A DNA stretch of 64,000 nucleotides from Mesorhizobium huakuii. GTDB lineage: Bacteria > Pseudomonadota > Alphaproteobacteria > Rhizobiales > Rhizobiaceae. Below are positions 48,357 to 55,720 of the stretch, piece after piece (the stretch's first letter is position 1; every line of letters starts with the position of its first letter). The stretch spans positions 5,018,001 through 5,082,000 of the forward strand of contig NZ_CP050296.1 of the NCBI RefSeq assembly GCF_014189455.1, given 5' to 3'. A model generated the notes under the pieces. The model was not told where the DNA came from and did no database searches. It was given only the letters and a program-made list of their open reading frames with translations. Both the position numbers and the translations under genes were made by a program.

Positions 48357-48678
48357 CTCCACATCCGGCTCGCCAGTTTCACCGGCTTCATCATATCCAC
48401 CGAACCATCTGGAGCCGACGATTATTTCGTCAAAGATGCGCTCGCGAAAGAACCCTGTGGGCGCGTGAACATACAGGGATTTCCAGCCGATATGGGAACG
48501 TTCTCGGCCACTCGAAGTTGGTATCCGTCGAGTGTCTAAATTCAATCACTGGAAACGGAGAGAGTCGTCTCGGTTGATGCCGGGGCGGCTTTTCGTCGCC
48601 TAAGGGCGCACTTTCGGCGGCTCGAACTGGTTGTGGCAACCCGCCTTCGTCCCGCACCCTTCATCCAGTCTCGAATTC
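48357..48678. other. Intergenic region, no supported gene
   Basis: These 322 bases separate the lipoprotein gene from the next minus-strand unit. The open frames present (for example on the minus strand to 48545 and 48657) have no hydrophobic pattern, domain or good start. I see no strong palindrome. It should contain the lipoprotein promoter. Confidence 0.4.
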
Positions 48679-49107
48679 TCATGCTGCTTCGGCGATGAAT
48701 GCGGCGGGAGTGCAACCGCCGAGCACCGCTTGGACGATGTCGGTTGCATTTTCATCGACATGCGCGGTCACCAAGACGATCCCGTCGGCAACGCTCCGCT
48801 CATCCGGCGTTGCCGCAGTGGTGATGAATGCGCCGAGCAACCCGCCGGCACAGACCGCGCAAACCAGTGCTGTTGCCGGTAGCCCTGCCGCAATAGGACT
48901 GACGCCGCAAACGGCCATGGCGCTCAGGCAGGCCAATGCCGCACCGACCGTACCAAGGATGACACTCGGGGACCTCAGAACTGTGACTTCGTCCCGGTAG
49001 GGCCCGATAATGGCAATCTGAACGCGAGGAACACCGACCGCCACCAACTCTCCAGCAACCCGGGCTGCTTCAGCATGGGAATCAAAAAGCTTGCTGATTG
49101 TCCGCAT
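48679..49107 (-). CDS. Hypothetical membrane protein with stress-protein-like N-terminus
   Basis: A 142-residue protein. The first 45 residues (MRTISKLFDSHAEAARVAGE, then VGVPRVQIAIIGP) look like the small alpha/beta domain found at the start of YflT/general-stress-17M-like membrane proteins. Two glycine/alanine-rich hydrophobic segments at about 50-72 and 77-97 follow, then an acidic tail with the repeated start idea VLVTAHVDENATDIVQAVL, as if the domain recurred. It starts four bases after the stop of a 75-residue gene on the same strand. Function is unknown; a role in stress or membrane homeostasis is a guess. Confidence 0.65.
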   Translation of the reverse strand: MRTISKLFDSHAEAARVAGELVAVGVPRVQIAIIGPYRDEVTVLRSPSVILGTVGAALACLSAMAVCGVSPIAAGLPATALVCAVCAGGLLGAFITTAATPDERSVADGIVLVTAHVDENATDIVQAVLGGCTPAAFIAEAA

Positions 49108-49111
49108 GGTC

Positions 49112-49339
49112 TCAGAGCGTTTTCTTGTCGAGCAACGTGTCGGTAACGAAGGACGCGGCGATCAAATCGTCATGGTCAATGCTGCCCCGTCCGTCCTCCA
49201 TCATGGCCGCGACCCTTTGGAAGGTCTTCATTTCGCTCATGGTAATTCGGGCATGCTGCATTCTGGTCCTAAGGTCCGCTACGCGCGTTCCCGAGGCATC
49301 GGATCTTATGGCCTCAATGTTAGACATGGTGACGTTCAT
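49112..49339 (-). CDS. Hypothetical 75-residue protein
   Basis: A small soluble protein with a helix-rich composition: VADLRTRMQHARITMSEM, then a Asp/His-rich turn DHDDLIAASFVTDTLLDKK. It is preceded by ggaa at good spacing, and its stop is four bases from the next start, so the two are probably co-translated. An ATG at 49327 is an alternative start. No family is recognised. Longer frames on the opposite strand cover the same DNA and look less protein-like. Confidence 0.5.
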   Translation of the reverse strand: MNVTMSNIEAIRSDASGTRVADLRTRMQHARITMSEMKTFQRVAAMMEDGRGSIDHDDLIAASFVTDTLLDKKTL

Positions 49340-49534
49340 CCAGTTCCGCTCATCTGATTATCTTCGGGTCCAGCAACCGAACAGGGCCGCAGCACAAACG
49401 TTCCCTGGCTGGGCTTCGGTCCGGTGGAACCCCAGACTTTAGTCCGGCCGCAAAATGCAATGGTCTTACCTGTGGTGCTGTTCGGAACGGCCACTGTTCG
49501 CAGCCGTTGTCCACCGCACGTCAGGAGGAAGTTG

Positions 49535-49627
49535 ATGGACAAGAGTGTTGGCCAAGCGCGCTGGTTGCTCGCACTGATCTTTGCGGTGGCCATCACTTTC
49601 ATGGCGATTGGAATGACCCATAGCTGA
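49535..49627 (+). CDS. Small single-span membrane protein (30 residues)
   Basis: A strong aggaggaag lies eight bases before the ATG at 49535. The product begins MDKSVGQAR and then has one hydrophobic span, WLLALIFAVAITFMAIG, ending MTHS. The layout (short basic start, one span, tiny tail) is that of small membrane proteins that bind larger partners. The start at 49424 would add 37 unlikely residues. Function is unknown. Confidence 0.6.
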   Translation: MDKSVGQARWLLALIFAVAITFMAIGMTHS

Positions 49628-49692
49628 CCATCCGAGAGATCGAGCACGAATGGATTTGCAGATTGGCGCAGCTACGTCCCTTCCTGCGCCGA

Positions 49693-49732
49693 TAGGGTTC
49701 GCTCGCAGCGTCCGTGTGGCGAGCGAACCCTA
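49693..49732. terminator. Long perfect stem-loop
   Basis: A 14-pair perfect stem (tagggttcgctcgc / gcgagcgaaccct plus a) closes a 12-base loop, 65 bases after the 30-residue gene. A T-rich tail is weak. It may be a terminator or one copy of a dispersed palindrome. Confidence 0.5.
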
Positions 49733-49874
49733 AATGTCTAGAGGGCATCCTGCCAACGAAGTGAGATTCTGCGACCCTTTCGGACGGGCTGAATGGTGTC
49801 GTATTCAAACGACGGGTCGTCGGTGATGCCTGTATCGGTGTGCCAGATCAGCAACCAAATTTCAGTTTTTGCAG

Positions 49875-49904
49875 GCAGGCCCGGCTGCAAGGAGCCGGGC
49901 CTGC
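49875..49904 (-). terminator. Stem-loop just downstream of the His-rich gene
   Basis: A 12-pair perfect stem (gcaggcccggct / agccgggcctgc) with a six-base loop begins eight bases after the stop of the minus-strand His-rich gene. No T-run follows it, so intrinsic termination is not certain. Confidence 0.55.
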
Positions 49905-49912
49905 GGCGTCGA

Positions 49913-50197
49913 TCAATAGCCGTTGTTTTCGATCACCACGGGGTGGTGGTGGCGATGATGGGTGGAGACAGCGCCCGTGACGATGACGGTATCCGGACGA
50001 TGGTGCCGGCGGCCGTGATCGTAGAACGCGACGGTGCCGTGGTGGCGGTGATGCAGACGCTGGCCGTCCTCGTTGATGATCTTGACGTTGCTGTGGTGAC
50101 GGTGGTGGGTCTTGATGATTACGTCGGTTTGGGCCGCCGACGCGACAGCCGGCAATCCGATGGAAAGCGCCAAAGCGCACATGACCATTGATTTCAT
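49913..50197 (-). CDS. Secreted histidine-rich small protein
   Basis: A 94-residue protein with a signal peptide (MKSMVMCALALSIGLPAVAS, cleavage near ASA-AQ). The mature part carries at least four His-Arg-His or His-His clusters (THHRHHSN, LHHRHHG, RRHHRPD, THHRHHHP) spaced by short beta-like stretches. ggagaaat precedes the ATG at 50197; the open frame from 50437 adds 80 residues without a signal. The His clusters suggest periplasmic metal binding (zinc, copper or nickel), but this is inferred from composition only. Confidence 0.72.
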   Translation of the reverse strand: MKSMVMCALALSIGLPAVASAAQTDVIIKTHHRHHSNVKIINEDGQRLHHRHHGTVAFYDHGRRHHRPDTVIVTGAVSTHHRHHHPVVIENNGY

Positions 50198-50322
50198 TGC
50201 AATTTCTCCATTACCTTGATTAGCCCTTCGTCGGATAACTGCCGCTGGCCCCTTTGGTTCCGGGCTGTCCCAGGACAGTCTCGGAGCCCTCCGGAAAGTC
50301 GAATGACGGGCTATCGCTTGGC

Positions 50323-50631
50323 CTAAGGCTGAGAAGGGGCCGCGTCTCGCCGACGGTACTTGCAAACAACGAAGTGGCTCGATGCATCGGTCGTGCTCGC
50401 ATCGGGCAACACGACGATCTGTGCCCAGAAATCGCAATATCGGGCTATCGCTTCCGGCACCTCTTTGGTGCTCATGCCGGAGATAGTGGCGACATCGCCG
50501 TCTCTACAGTTGGTCTTTCCGGACAACTGGGCTGACGCCGCCACAATTTCGCATGACCGCTCGTCGTCCGCGTGGGAGGGCGCGCAATGGCAGGCAAGCG
50601 CGAATGCTGCTGTGAGAACCAGTTTTTCCAT
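50323..50631 (-). CDS. Small secreted cysteine-containing protein
   Basis: A 102-residue protein with a signal peptide (MEKLVLTAAFALACHCAPSH, cleavage near SHA-DD). The mature protein has four Cys (RSCEI, TNCRDG, RYCDF, VVCKYRRR) that could make two disulfides. ggag at five bases before the ATG at 50631 fixes the start; the ATG at 50673 is less likely. No family is recognised. It lies upstream of the His-rich gene on the same strand with a 125-base gap. Confidence 0.62.
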   Translation of the reverse strand: MEKLVLTAAFALACHCAPSHADDERSCEIVAASAQLSGKTNCRDGDVATISGMSTKEVPEAIARYCDFWAQIVVLPDASTTDASSHFVVCKYRRRDAAPSQP

Positions 50632-50875
50632 GGCGGCTCCAGGCATCACCGGCAGTCCCTCAGGAGTGAACATGCGCTATCGCTAATATAAAAGCAATTC
50701 AGCAGGCCAATGCTCGATCTTGCCTATGCGATGGAACATTAGGTGCATCTAATTGTTCTGTTCTCACGGCCGACGCCATCGCCTGGCATCGGCAGAAGAT
50801 CAGCCGGGCAAAGGCTGATCGGCACGCGTTTCTTCATCAGAGGCGCGAGCTTTTCCAGGCAACGGGAGAAGGATC

Positions 50876-50950
50876 ATGAACAATATAATTTGGCTCGTTG
50901 GAGCGGTGGTCATCGTACTATTGATATTGAGCTTCTTCGGCCTGCGATAA
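50876..50950 (+). CDS. Very small membrane protein (24 residues)
   Basis: The ATG at 50876 follows gggagaaggatc, a strong ribosome-binding site. The product is almost entirely one membrane span: MNNIIW, LVGAVVIVLLILSFFGLR, then stop. Very similar small proteins ending in LSFFGLR or LSFLGLR occur, to my knowledge, in many Rhizobiales genomes. It starts a plus-strand pair with the gene at 50965, only 14 bases on. Function is unknown. Confidence 0.65.
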   Translation: MNNIIWLVGAVVIVLLILSFFGLR

Positions 50951-50964
50951 GCCCGACGTCAAAT

Positions 50965-51225
50965 ATGCCCATGGACCCCTCATCGGAAGACGACCAGCCC
51001 AAGCGGACATTGCGAAAGCGCCGCAGGCTATCAGCCGAAGACCGAAACGATGGCAGGGAGTTCGTCGCCCCTTTTCCACCTGAAGACAGGAGCTTCCGCG
51101 TCTGGTTCCTGTCCAATGAAACAGGCATCAGCGTCGACCAGGCCGGTGAACTTGTCGACACGATCGACACGGATGGCGCGGCGTTGTTGAATGCCGCGCG
51201 GCGGATGAAAATTCACGCGCAATGA
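50965..51225 (+). CDS. Hypothetical 86-residue protein
   Basis: A small soluble protein. The first 40 residues are charged and probably disordered (acidic, then KRTLRKRRR). The second half, FRVWFLSNETGISVDQAGEL then VDTIDTDGAALLNAARRM, reads like a small helical domain with a faint resemblance to DUF3606-type proteins. The frame is open upstream to 50743, but that part overlaps the 24-residue gene in another frame. The ATG at 50971 is also possible. Confidence 0.55.
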   Translation: MPMDPSSEDDQPKRTLRKRRRLSAEDRNDGREFVAPFPPEDRSFRVWFLSNETGISVDQAGELVDTIDTDGAALLNAARRMKIHAQ

Positions 51226-51392
51226 CCGAGAGACTTCAGCCGCCGACGTCAGCGTTTTCAGCAAGCCCAGTGGCGTGGCGCGTTGGCGACAAAGGGAAGG
51301 GCCGCGCCGAGGAGGCAGCTCATCTCGCCGTGTTTTCGGCTGCGATATCAGTTTGAGCGCCAAAGTCGGGATGCGCTAACACGTTGTTTTTC

Positions 51393-51469
51393 TGGTCGGA
51401 GTGGCAGGATTTGAACCTGCGACCCCCTCGTCCCGAACGAGGTGCGCTACCAGGCTGCGCTACACTCCG
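51393..51469 (-). tRNA. tRNA-Pro (CGG)
   Basis: Read on the minus strand this is a 77-base tRNA with encoded CCA. The acceptor stem CGGAGTG pairs with CACTCCG, the D stem GCGC with GCGC, the anticodon stem CCTCG with CGAGG around TTCGGGA (anticodon CGG), and the T stem GCAGG with CCTGC around TTCAAAT. All stems are perfect. It stands alone, with no integrated element beside it. Confidence 0.96.
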
Positions 51470-51544
51470 TGACCAGACGGCGGGCTTATAGCCGCCACAC
51501 CTCATTCCTGCAAGCGGCAATGGCAGTACTTCTGTCGCATTTCA

Positions 51545-52429
51545 TCAGCTTTCGCCGCCCAGGCCGTTGGCGCCCCAGTTAAATGCGCGCGCCCAGTCGG
51601 CAAAACCGTGCCAGCGCACCTCTGGGAATTGCCTGTGCAAGGCGGCGATGTCGACGTCGTAGCCGACTCGGTCGAACCATTCGAATATCAGCGCCGCGTC
51701 CTCACTCTGCTGGCGGGCAGCAGCGATCGGGATTTCCTGATAGCGGATCGGTCGGCCGATGGCCTCGGACAGGATTTTCGCTTGCTCTTCGCCGGACAAT
51801 TCATCCCCGGCAAAATCGAAGCGCTTGCCGAACACCTGTTCCCGCCGTTCCGCGAGGATGGCGACGAAGGCGCCGATATCCGCCAGCGCGACCAGTTGGA
51901 GGACACGCTTCGGTGGCATCGCGAAGGCGTGAATGCCCTGGCTGAGCGTGCCGATCGACCAAGGCGCGACGGCATTCTCCATGAAGGCGACCGGCGCGCT
52001 GATCGTGTAGGGGATGCCGAGCTGCCTGACATGCTGCTCGACCAGATATTTGCTTTCGAAATGCGGAATGCCGGTCTGCTTGTCGGCGTCGGCAACGGAT
52101 GAATAGATCAGGTGTCCGATGCCGGCGGCCTTCGCCGCATCGGCGGCAAGGATCCCCTGGCGGGTTTCCTCCTCGAGGCCGGCCTCGTAGCTGTTGCCCA
52201 TCAGGAACATGGTGTCGACGTCTTTTGCGGCCTTCACGACGGAGGCTGCGTCGGCGAGATCGCCGGCCACGACCTCGGCACCCGCCGCCGTCAGTTGCCG
52301 TGCGGCATCGCTGTCGGGCTTGCGCGTCAGTGCCTTGACGCGATGGCCCCTGGACAACAGGGCACGCGCAACAGCGCCGCCTTGCTGGCCCGTGGCGCCG
52401 GTCACAAGAATGCTTCGTTTGCTGGTCAT
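51545..52429 (-). CDS. NmrA-like NAD(P)-binding protein
   Basis: An atypical short-chain dehydrogenase-fold protein of 294 residues in the NmrA/HSCARG/quinone-reductase-2 group. The Rossmann loop is GATGQQGGAVARALL (about 9-23). The usual catalytic Tyr-x3-Lys is not evident, as in NmrA proteins. HLIYSSVADADK, then GIPHFESKYLVEQH, is the family core. The ATG at 52429 is chosen over the frame start at 52531 because it places GATGQQG at the expected depth. It is divergent from a LysR gene, which is therefore its probable regulator. Confidence 0.85.
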   Translation of the reverse strand: MTSKRSILVTGATGQQGGAVARALLSRGHRVKALTRKPDSDAARQLTAAGAEVVAGDLADAASVVKAAKDVDTMFLMGNSYEAGLEEETRQGILAADAAKAAGIGHLIYSSVADADKQTGIPHFESKYLVEQHVRQLGIPYTISAPVAFMENAVAPWSIGTLSQGIHAFAMPPKRVLQLVALADIGAFVAILAERREQVFGKRFDFAGDELSGEEQAKILSEAIGRPIRYQEIPIAAARQQSEDAALIFEWFDRVGYDVDIAALHRQFPEVRWHGFADWARAFNWGANGLGGES

Positions 52430-52476
52430 CTCATTTGCTCCGTCTTGTTTTGTCTGGAGCAAAATTAGGCTCTGTC

Positions 52477-52494
52477 GCATTGATGCATAATTGC
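52477..52494. promoter_or_regulatory. Candidate LysR-type operator
   Basis: An imperfect 18-base palindrome (gca, three bases, atgcat, three bases, tgc) in the 101-base gap between the NmrA-like and LysR genes. The position suits autoregulation and control of the divergent gene. It is not a strict T-N11-A site. Confidence 0.4.
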
Positions 52495-52530
52495 CTATAA
52501 TTGGAAAACTTTGTCCCGATTTTGAGAACA

Positions 52531-53430
52531 ATGATCGACCTCAACGATGTCATCGTGTTTGCCCGCGTCGTCGAAGCCGGCAGCTTCACCGCTGCCGCGC
52601 GCCTGCTCGCCATGCCAAAGACGACCGTCAGCCGCCGTGTCGCCGCGCTCGAACGCGAGGTCGGTGTGCGCCTGCTGCAGCGCACCACGCGCAGCCTCAA
52701 CCTGACGGATGCCGGGCGCCTCTACTATGAGCAAAGCAGCCAGGGCCTGCGGACGATCGAGGAGGCGAATCTGCGTCTCGCCGAGGCGAGGGCGGAGCCT
52801 TCAGGCACGATCCGCATTTCGGCCCCCGTTGGTTTCAGCGGTCACTTCCTCATCCGCGCCGTGATCGAGTTTCTGGCACTGTACCCGAAGACCAATGTCG
52901 AGCTCCGTCTCACTGACGACAAACTCAACCTGGTCGAGGACGGCATCGACCTCGCCTTCCGCACCGGGAGACTTGAGGATTCGACGCTGATTGCCCGCAA
53001 GATCGGTTCCACGCACAGGCTGCTCTGCGCCAGCCCCGACTATCTCGCACGCTACGGCATGCCAGAAGGCCCTGCCGATCTCGCCCGCCATCGATGCGTT
53101 ATCGCTGGCCCTTCGGCCTCCGGCGCTCATTGGGTGCTGGATGGGCCACAAGGCCAGGAAAGTGTCGTCGTCGCCGGGCGTTTCGCCGCCAATGAGATGC
53201 AGGCGGTGGTGGCGGCCGCGCTCGCAGGGTTCGGCATCGCCCAATTGCCCCAACTGATGGCCGAGGGGCTGATCAACGAGGGACGGCTGCGGCGCGTTCT
53301 CGAGGGCTACACGACACCGGCCGGCGGCCTGCACGTTCTCTATCCCAGCAGCCGGCACCTTTCACCCCTGGTTAAGGCCTTCATCGATCTGGCGGTCGAG
53401 CGGATTTCCAATCGGGTGAACACGGCTTAA
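52531..53430 (+). CDS. LysR-family transcriptional regulator
   Basis: A 299-residue LysR regulator of the subgroup that often controls divergent oxidoreductases. The N-terminal helix-turn-helix is SFTAAARLLAMPKTTVSRRV (about 18-37). The effector domain has SGTIRISAPVGFSGHFLIRA and DGIDLAFRTGRLEDSTLIAR. The ATG at 52531 gives the family start MIDLNDVIVFARVVEAGSF; the TTG at 52501 adds ten residues. manC-like sequence begins 42 bases after the stop. Confidence 0.92.
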   Translation: MIDLNDVIVFARVVEAGSFTAAARLLAMPKTTVSRRVAALEREVGVRLLQRTTRSLNLTDAGRLYYEQSSQGLRTIEEANLRLAEARAEPSGTIRISAPVGFSGHFLIRAVIEFLALYPKTNVELRLTDDKLNLVEDGIDLAFRTGRLEDSTLIARKIGSTHRLLCASPDYLARYGMPEGPADLARHRCVIAGPSASGAHWVLDGPQGQESVVVAGRFAANEMQAVVAAALAGFGIAQLPQLMAEGLINEGRLRRVLEGYTTPAGGLHVLYPSSRHLSPLVKAFIDLAVERISNRVNTA

Positions 53431-53472
53431 GGCATGCTTGCCACCCTAGACCCACTTCTGAGCGAGACCCGA

Positions 53473-55713
53473 ATGAGCCAGCGCATCGTCAGTTTTGTCA
53501 TGAGTGGCGGCGTTGGTTCGCGGCTCTGGCCGCTGTCGCGCGAGGACAATCCCAAGCAGTTTCACGATTTTTCGGGTGACGGCTCCATGCTGGCCAAGAC
53601 CTTGCGCCGGCTGACGGCAAGGCCGGCCGGCGAAACACCGATCTTCCTGATCGCCTCCGAGCGCCATGCCGATCGTGTCCATGCCGATCTGGCCGGGCTC
53701 GATCTCGCCGGCGGGGGCCTATTGTTCGAACCCACGGGGCGCAACACCGCCGCCGCGATCGCACTGGCAACGCTGCGCACCCTGTCTGAATTTGGCGACA
53801 GCCTGGTGCTGGTCGTGCCGTCGGACCATGAAATATCAACGCCAAGCCAATTCTGGCAGAGCGTCGAAGCAGGCGCCGAGGCGGCGCATGCCGGCCGGCT
53901 CGTGGTGTTCGGCATCAAACCGACTCAGCCCGAAACCGGCTATGGCTATATCGAGGTGGCGGGCGCACGGGGCGGCATCTTCGACGTCACGCGTTTCGTC
54001 GAGAAGCCGGATCTTGCGACGGCGCAGAGCTATCTCAAGGCGGAAAGCTTTTACTGGAACACCGGCATCTTCCTGTTTCGCGCCGCCGCCATGCGTGATG
54101 CCTTCGCCGCTTTCGAGCCCGACATCTGGAAGGCCACCGAAGCCGCCTACAAGGCAGCGACAGCGGACCTGTCCGGCCTCTATATGCCGCTGGAGCTCTA
54201 CGAGGCCATCCCGTCGATCTCGATCGACTATGCCATCATGGAACGGGCGCAAGGCATTGCCATGGTGCCGGCCGACTTCCGCTGGAACGATCTCGGCTCC
54301 TGGCAATCGCTGCTCGACGTCGGTCCGGCCGACGACCACGGCAATGTCGTCATCGGCGATGTCGTCGCCATCGATTGCGAGAACTCCTACATCCGCAGCG
54401 ATGGCCGCCTGCTGTCGGCGATCGGCATGAAGGATGTCGCCATCGTGTCAACCGCGGATGCCACTTTCGTCGCGCCGGTCAGCCACAGCCAGCACGTCAA
54501 GAAGATCGTCGAGCAGCTCGAAAGATCCGGCCGGCTGGAAACCCGGTTCACGCCGGCGCATGACCGCGTCATCGAAAGCGGCGCCTGGCGCCGCCGCGTC
54601 CATCACTGGCTTTTCCAGGAGACCTTGCCGCTGTGGTCGACATCGGGTGTCGACGAACGCCATGGCGGGTTCCATGAAGCGCTCGGCTTTGATCGCGCGC
54701 CGCTGATGAAGCCCAAGCGCATGCGCACAATGGCCAGGCAGGTCTATGCCTTCGCGGTCGCCAGCGCGCGCGGCTGGGATGGTCCGGCCGACCGGCTGAT
54801 CAGCCACGGCATCGAGTTCATGGTCAGAAATGGCCGCACCGACAGAGGCGGTTGGGTGCGCACCCTGCATGTCGATGGCTCCGTCGCCGACGCCACCGAG
54901 GATGCCTACGATCATTCCTGCGTGCTGCTTGCGCTTGCGCATGCGCATATGTCGGGTAATCCCGAAGCCTTGCGGCTAGGTGAGGAAACCTTCGCCTTCC
55001 TCGATGCCCATCTCGAGGATCATCGCATGACCGGTTTCCTCGAAACATCGGACGGAGAGGGCGAGCGCCGCTCCAACCCACACATGCATCTGCTCGAAGC
55101 CTTCCTGGCCTGGCACCAGGCCACCGGCGAGCGCGCTCATCTGCGCCGCGCGGCGCGCATCATCGATCTTTTCCGCAGCCATTTCTTCGACCGGGACAGC
55201 TGGACGCTGGGCGAATATTTCGATGACGAATGGAAGCCGTCAGCCGGTGAGAAGGGGACTTGGACCGAGCCCGGCCACCATTTCGAATGGGCGTCGCTGC
55301 TGGTCGATTTCGCTGGGCGCAGCGGCCAGGCCGAGCTGAGCGGCTTCGCCCGAAAACTCTATGCCTCGGCCATCGCCAATGGCCTCAACCGCGCCACCGG
55401 CCTGGCCTATGGCGCCGTCTCCCGGCAGGGGCTGCCGCTGGACCTGATCTCGCGCAGCTGGCCGCAGGCCGAAGCGGTCAAGGCGGCCATAGCGCTGGAC
55501 GGTTCGGGTGGACCCGATCTCAAGCCGGAGATCGAGGAACGCGTCGGCCGGCTGTTCCGCTGGCACATCGACCCGGCGCCGCTCGGCCTATGGATCGACC
55601 GCATCGACGAGCGTGGCCGTTCGCTGGCATCAGACGTGCCGGCAAGCATCTTTTATCACCTGGTCTGTGCGTTGACCCAGTATCTGGATGGAACGGTGGA
55701 GAAGGCGGCTTAA
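53473..55713 (+). CDS. Mannose-1-phosphate guanylyltransferase fused to AGE-type isomerase
   Basis: A 746-residue bifunctional enzyme. Residues about 1-350 are a GDP-mannose pyrophosphorylase: FVMSGGVGSRLWPLSRED then NPKQF near the start, FEPTGRNTAAAIALATL, VPSDHEI and FVEKPD. Residues about 370-746 are an AGE-fold (N-acylglucosamine 2-epimerase) alpha/alpha barrel, like AGE-type mannose-6-phosphate isomerases, with HGGFHEAL, RMRTMARQVYAFAVA and NPHMHLLEAFLAWH. Usual ManC/AlgA proteins have a cupin isomerase instead. It would turn fructose-6-P-derived mannose phosphates to GDP-mannose for surface glycans, though a separate mutase is needed between the steps. The ATG at 53473 fits the family; 53434 adds 13 residues. 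Confidence 0.88.
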   Translation: MSQRIVSFVMSGGVGSRLWPLSREDNPKQFHDFSGDGSMLAKTLRRLTARPAGETPIFLIASERHADRVHADLAGLDLAGGGLLFEPTGRNTAAAIALATLRTLSEFGDSLVLVVPSDHEISTPSQFWQSVEAGAEAAHAGRLVVFGIKPTQPETGYGYIEVAGARGGIFDVTRFVEKPDLATAQSYLKAESFYWNTGIFLFRAAAMRDAFAAFEPDIWKATEAAYKAATADLSGLYMPLELYEAIPSISIDYAIMERAQGIAMVPADFRWNDLGSWQSLLDVGPADDHGNVVIGDVVAIDCENSYIRSDGRLLSAIGMKDVAIVSTADATFVAPVSHSQHVKKIVEQLERSGRLETRFTPAHDRVIESGAWRRRVHHWLFQETLPLWSTSGVDERHGGFHEALGFDRAPLMKPKRMRTMARQVYAFAVASARGWDGPADRLISHGIEFMVRNGRTDRGGWVRTLHVDGSVADATEDAYDHSCVLLALAHAHMSGNPEALRLGEETFAFLDAHLEDHRMTGFLETSDGEGERRSNPHMHLLEAFLAWHQATGERAHLRRAARIIDLFRSHFFDRDSWTLGEYFDDEWKPSAGEKGTWTEPGHHFEWASLLVDFAGRSGQAELSGFARKLYASAIANGLNRATGLAYGAVSRQGLPLDLISRSWPQAEAVKAAIALDGSGGPDLKPEIEERVGRLFRWHIDPAPLGLWIDRIDERGRSLASDVPASIFYHLVCALTQYLDGTVEKAA

Positions 55714-55720
55714 GCGCGGC

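Noticed and set aside
51320..51520. 66-residue minus-strand frame containing [15 protein letters not shown]
   Set aside because: This is the well-known false translation of a tRNA gene; the DNA is tRNA-Pro.
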